Source: Neckera pumila (lineage: Eukaryota > Streptophyta > Bryopsida > Hypnales > Neckeraceae). From it: a DNA stretch of 64,000 bases. The notes under the pieces were generated by a model. It did no database searches. It was not told where the DNA came from and saw only the letters and a list, made by a program, of their open reading frames with translations. Every line of letters begins with the position of its first letter. Position 1 is the first letter of the stretch. This document shows, piece by piece, positions 61,441 through 64,000 of the stretch. Location: positions 22,875,823-22,939,822 of the forward strand of contig OZ018408.1 in NCBI GenBank assembly GCA_963969595.1, read 5' to 3'. The position numbers were made by a program, and so were the translations under genes.

Positions 61441-63202
61441 CAATGTTGTACAAGGTATAAAACCGCAAGGAAAAGACATTGGTGGAGACATAGATGTATA
61501 TATATGTTTGTATTATTTGCAAGTACTAGAAGTGCCCACTTTATTGTTAGGTGTTTTGAGGATATAGGATTCACACATGCATAAATTTTAGATTGCATAA
61601 ATAATTGATAGAGTTCAAAAATGTGCTTTGATTTTGAACCACCAACATACTTAATTACTTGAGAGAAGAAAATTGAATAGAGACCATGCAATGTTGTAGA
61701 GGACATAATGGTAATACAAAAGGATGTAATTGTATAATGCAATGTTAATTTCTTACAAATTGTATCTAGGCCATGCTTGGACCGTTGCCTTATCAAAAGA
61801 TTTAGAAAGATCCGCTATGGTGTATTAGGATCACATGAGAAAGAAGGTGGGGGCTTTGCTATTGATTGGCTAAGAAATGCTACTTCTTGATTGGAGACAA
61901 TATGGTTGTTGAGCTTGAAGAAAAGGAAAATTTGTGAGGGCTGAGAAATCTCTGGAAATTACAGGTCTAGAACTGCAGTTTAGATATATGTATGACTAGA
62001 GATGTAGTTATTGTTGGAGGAAGATAATAGCTTGGAGGGTGTGTGTTGAAGGATGTACGTTGAAGTTAACTTGCCCAAACGCACGCCAGGGTTGTCTAGC
62101 CTGATGTGGCTTTGGATTTTACATCATGATGTCTGTCACATCATGTCATGCGTCATGATTTTGTCAAGATTTCATAAGAATCTTGATAATCCTAACCCTA
62201 AATCCTATATTTTCCAAAATTTATTTACTTTTTTTTTTTAAAGATGTTTTTGGCAATCATGGATGGAAAATCAAATGTATCACTACTATTTAACATGAAT
62301 TTAATTTATGTTGTTCTTTATAGAGACTTTTATCATATTCTATCAAAGTAGTTAGAGTATTCCATCATAACAAACTTTGGGGGTTATGTCACGTCACCGT
62401 CATGACATCCTGACGTCATGACGCAACGTAATACAGACAATCCTGAAGCAGGCGATATAGCTCTAGTAGAAGACAATGGAAGCATGCAAGAGCTGAAAAT
62501 TAGCCCAACAAGAAGCAAAGAAGGCAAAATGAGCATCTACATCTACAAGAAGAGATAAGAGGAGAAGACAACCAAGAATCATGGCAAACTTACTTCCATG
62601 ATTAGTGATGATAAAAGATCATCATAAATCATATTTGTTGTTCTACCTGCCCTCAATTCAATGTAGGAGTCAAATTCACACATTATAGGAGGCATGGAAC
62701 CAGGATGCCATAGTCTAAGTGTGGATGTTGACCTCTTCATTTTGTCTCACTACCTTCACTTGTGGTAGGGTCAAATATTAGGTGACAGAAGGATAGTGAT
62801 TGCCTTCATCTGCCTGAAATGCCAAGGCCACATTTTCACTATCTTCATCTAATATTGTAGCCTCTGGCTGAATGTTGTAGTGGATTATCTTATCTTGCAT
62901 CCCTTGTAGCATTCCTTCTTCAAATATCATAGAAGTGTCTCTACATAATTTCTTCTTGCACAGTTGGATCTTCTTGCAGGTATAACTCTCATGGTATCAT
63001 TTTATCATCAACAGCATGTTCATTGAGAGGTATGATCCTTGTGCACTAAAAATTGTACATTTGCTATACAATTTGCATATTTGCGTATATTTGCTTGATT
63101 AGGGCTTCTCGCAGCCCTAAAAGTTTCTTGTTGACAGCCTTGTTTTGTTGATTGCGTTGAGTTCACCAATCATGATATGCTTTGAACTCATTTTTGAAAG
63201 GT
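61441..63202. other. Intergenic, no supportable gene
   Basis: The sequence is mixed AT-rich. A cluster of ATGATGT/CATGACG motifs, including the palindrome TGACGTCA, lies at 62110-62165 and 62390-62425. No coding or RNA feature is recognised. Confidence 0.45.
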
Positions 63203-63206
63203 TTAA

Positions 63207-64000
63207 CCCCTAAAGGACCAAACGGCATTTTCTGGCAACATAGCAATTTTGGGCAGCTCACTAAGGACGGAAATTTCAATTTTTCTTTTGAAAATTTCAC
63301 ACATTGTGTGCCCAAGGAGTAGCTTTAAGGCCCAACAATTTTCAAAACTTTTGATTACATAGTTAAAAAGTTATTGGATGATATGTCATTTTCAACGGTC
63401 GGCGGGCTGTTCAAAAAAACTCTAAAAAATCACTTTTAAAAAAAATAAAAATTTGAAATTGGTTCTTTAGATTTATATATACATGTAAAGCTTTGGATTA
63501 CTGTAGATGTAGGGCAGCTTCACCTAGAAATAATTCAAAAAAATAATGGCGAAATGTTTTGGAAATTATGCTGAACATTTGGCAAAAAAAAAAAAAATTA
63601 AATGAAAGAAATGGCGAAATATTTAGAAATTACATGAGCAAAAAACTAAATAAATTTAGACTTCAAAGTGAACACAAAGTCCTTGAGTCATTTACCATCA
63701 AGAATTTTTTTGATGACAATGTGAAGGTATTACCTCAATTACCTCAATGACATTCTATGAGAACAAAGGGTGGAGAAGGTATTTTTATAATGAAATCCGT
63801 TGTCTATTATGAATCTTCAAAGGATATGGGACAATTTGGAGATGAGAGTTTGACTACTCATTGTCAAAATGCAGGAATTGTGTTCAATGTAGAACTTTAG
63901 TCCTCATTTAGGAATAATAAAATACTCTTTTTCAAAAAAAATTGAACTAATAAAAGTTGATAAATCAAGCCAAATTTGATCTCCAATAACCGGTTTGTAA
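63207..64000. repeat. TTAA-bounded repeat family, copy 7 (runs off window)
   Basis: It begins CCCCTAAAGGACCAAACGGC after TTAA (63203-63206). The next blocks (TAGCAATTTTGGGCAGC, CAAAACTTTTGATTAC, GTAAAGCTTTGG) parallel the 40354 copy. The expected end at ~64125 lies outside the window. Confidence 0.7.

Noticed and set aside
62390..62425. TGACGTCA palindrome as a regulatory element
   Set aside because: No gene lies nearby and the motif sits in a repetitive ATGATG/CATGACG cluster.

Overview
This is a eukaryotic nuclear window and almost certainly comes from a land plant. The evidence is spliced genes with GT-AG introns, a plant-type linker histone H1, a plant-wide YiiX/NlpC-P60-like protein, a Ty1/copia element primed by initiator tRNA-Met, and CACTA- and Tourist-type repeats. 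The lineage cannot be fixed from the sequence. The compact genes in AT-rich, transposon-filled spacers and two unfamiliar protein architectures make a non-seed plant plausible, but that is inference. One 200-N assembly gap is present.

Layout. At 1-7.7 kb there is one intronless minus-strand gene of unknown function (1617-3215) and two members of a ~0.92-kb repeat family bounded by TTAA. At 7.7-16.6 kb lies a complete but dead Ty1/copia retrotransposon on the minus strand. It has 251-bp LTRs and a perfect 5-bp target duplication, and it is itself interrupted by a CACTA-type element and a second TIR element. Its leader holds an ~85-unit (TC) microsatellite and an assembly gap flanked by duplicated sequence. 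At 16.6-26.7 kb is a stack of DNA transposons: a Harbinger-like element, a pogo-like element, and TTAA-family and Tourist elements nested inside the latter.

At 26.75-30.9 kb is a seven-exon gene for a ~524-aa secreted or membrane-anchored protein with a permuted papain-like (YiiX-type) core, including a GC-AG intron and two related foldback repeats in adjacent introns. From 31 to 43 kb the sequence is AT-rich with repeats and no supportable gene. At 43.3-49.3 kb is a minus-strand, at least seven-exon UPF1/SEN1-like superfamily 1 helicase with an extra N-terminal domain. From 49.3 to 54.4 kb the sequence is AT-rich spacer. At 55.6-57.1 kb is a two-exon linker histone H1 gene with a clear TATA box. 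From 57.5 kb to the end there are long-TIR and CACTA-type repeats, an (AT)n tract, a strong hairpin and another TTAA-family copy.

The host genes do not form a pathway. They are independent loci in a repeat-dominated landscape. The most unusual signal is the TTAA-bounded family (at least seven full or partial copies), whose ends look piggyBac-like, a superfamily I regard as rare or absent in land plants. Next are the helicase's N-terminal domain, the KG-repeat protein, and the nested-transposon stratigraphy.
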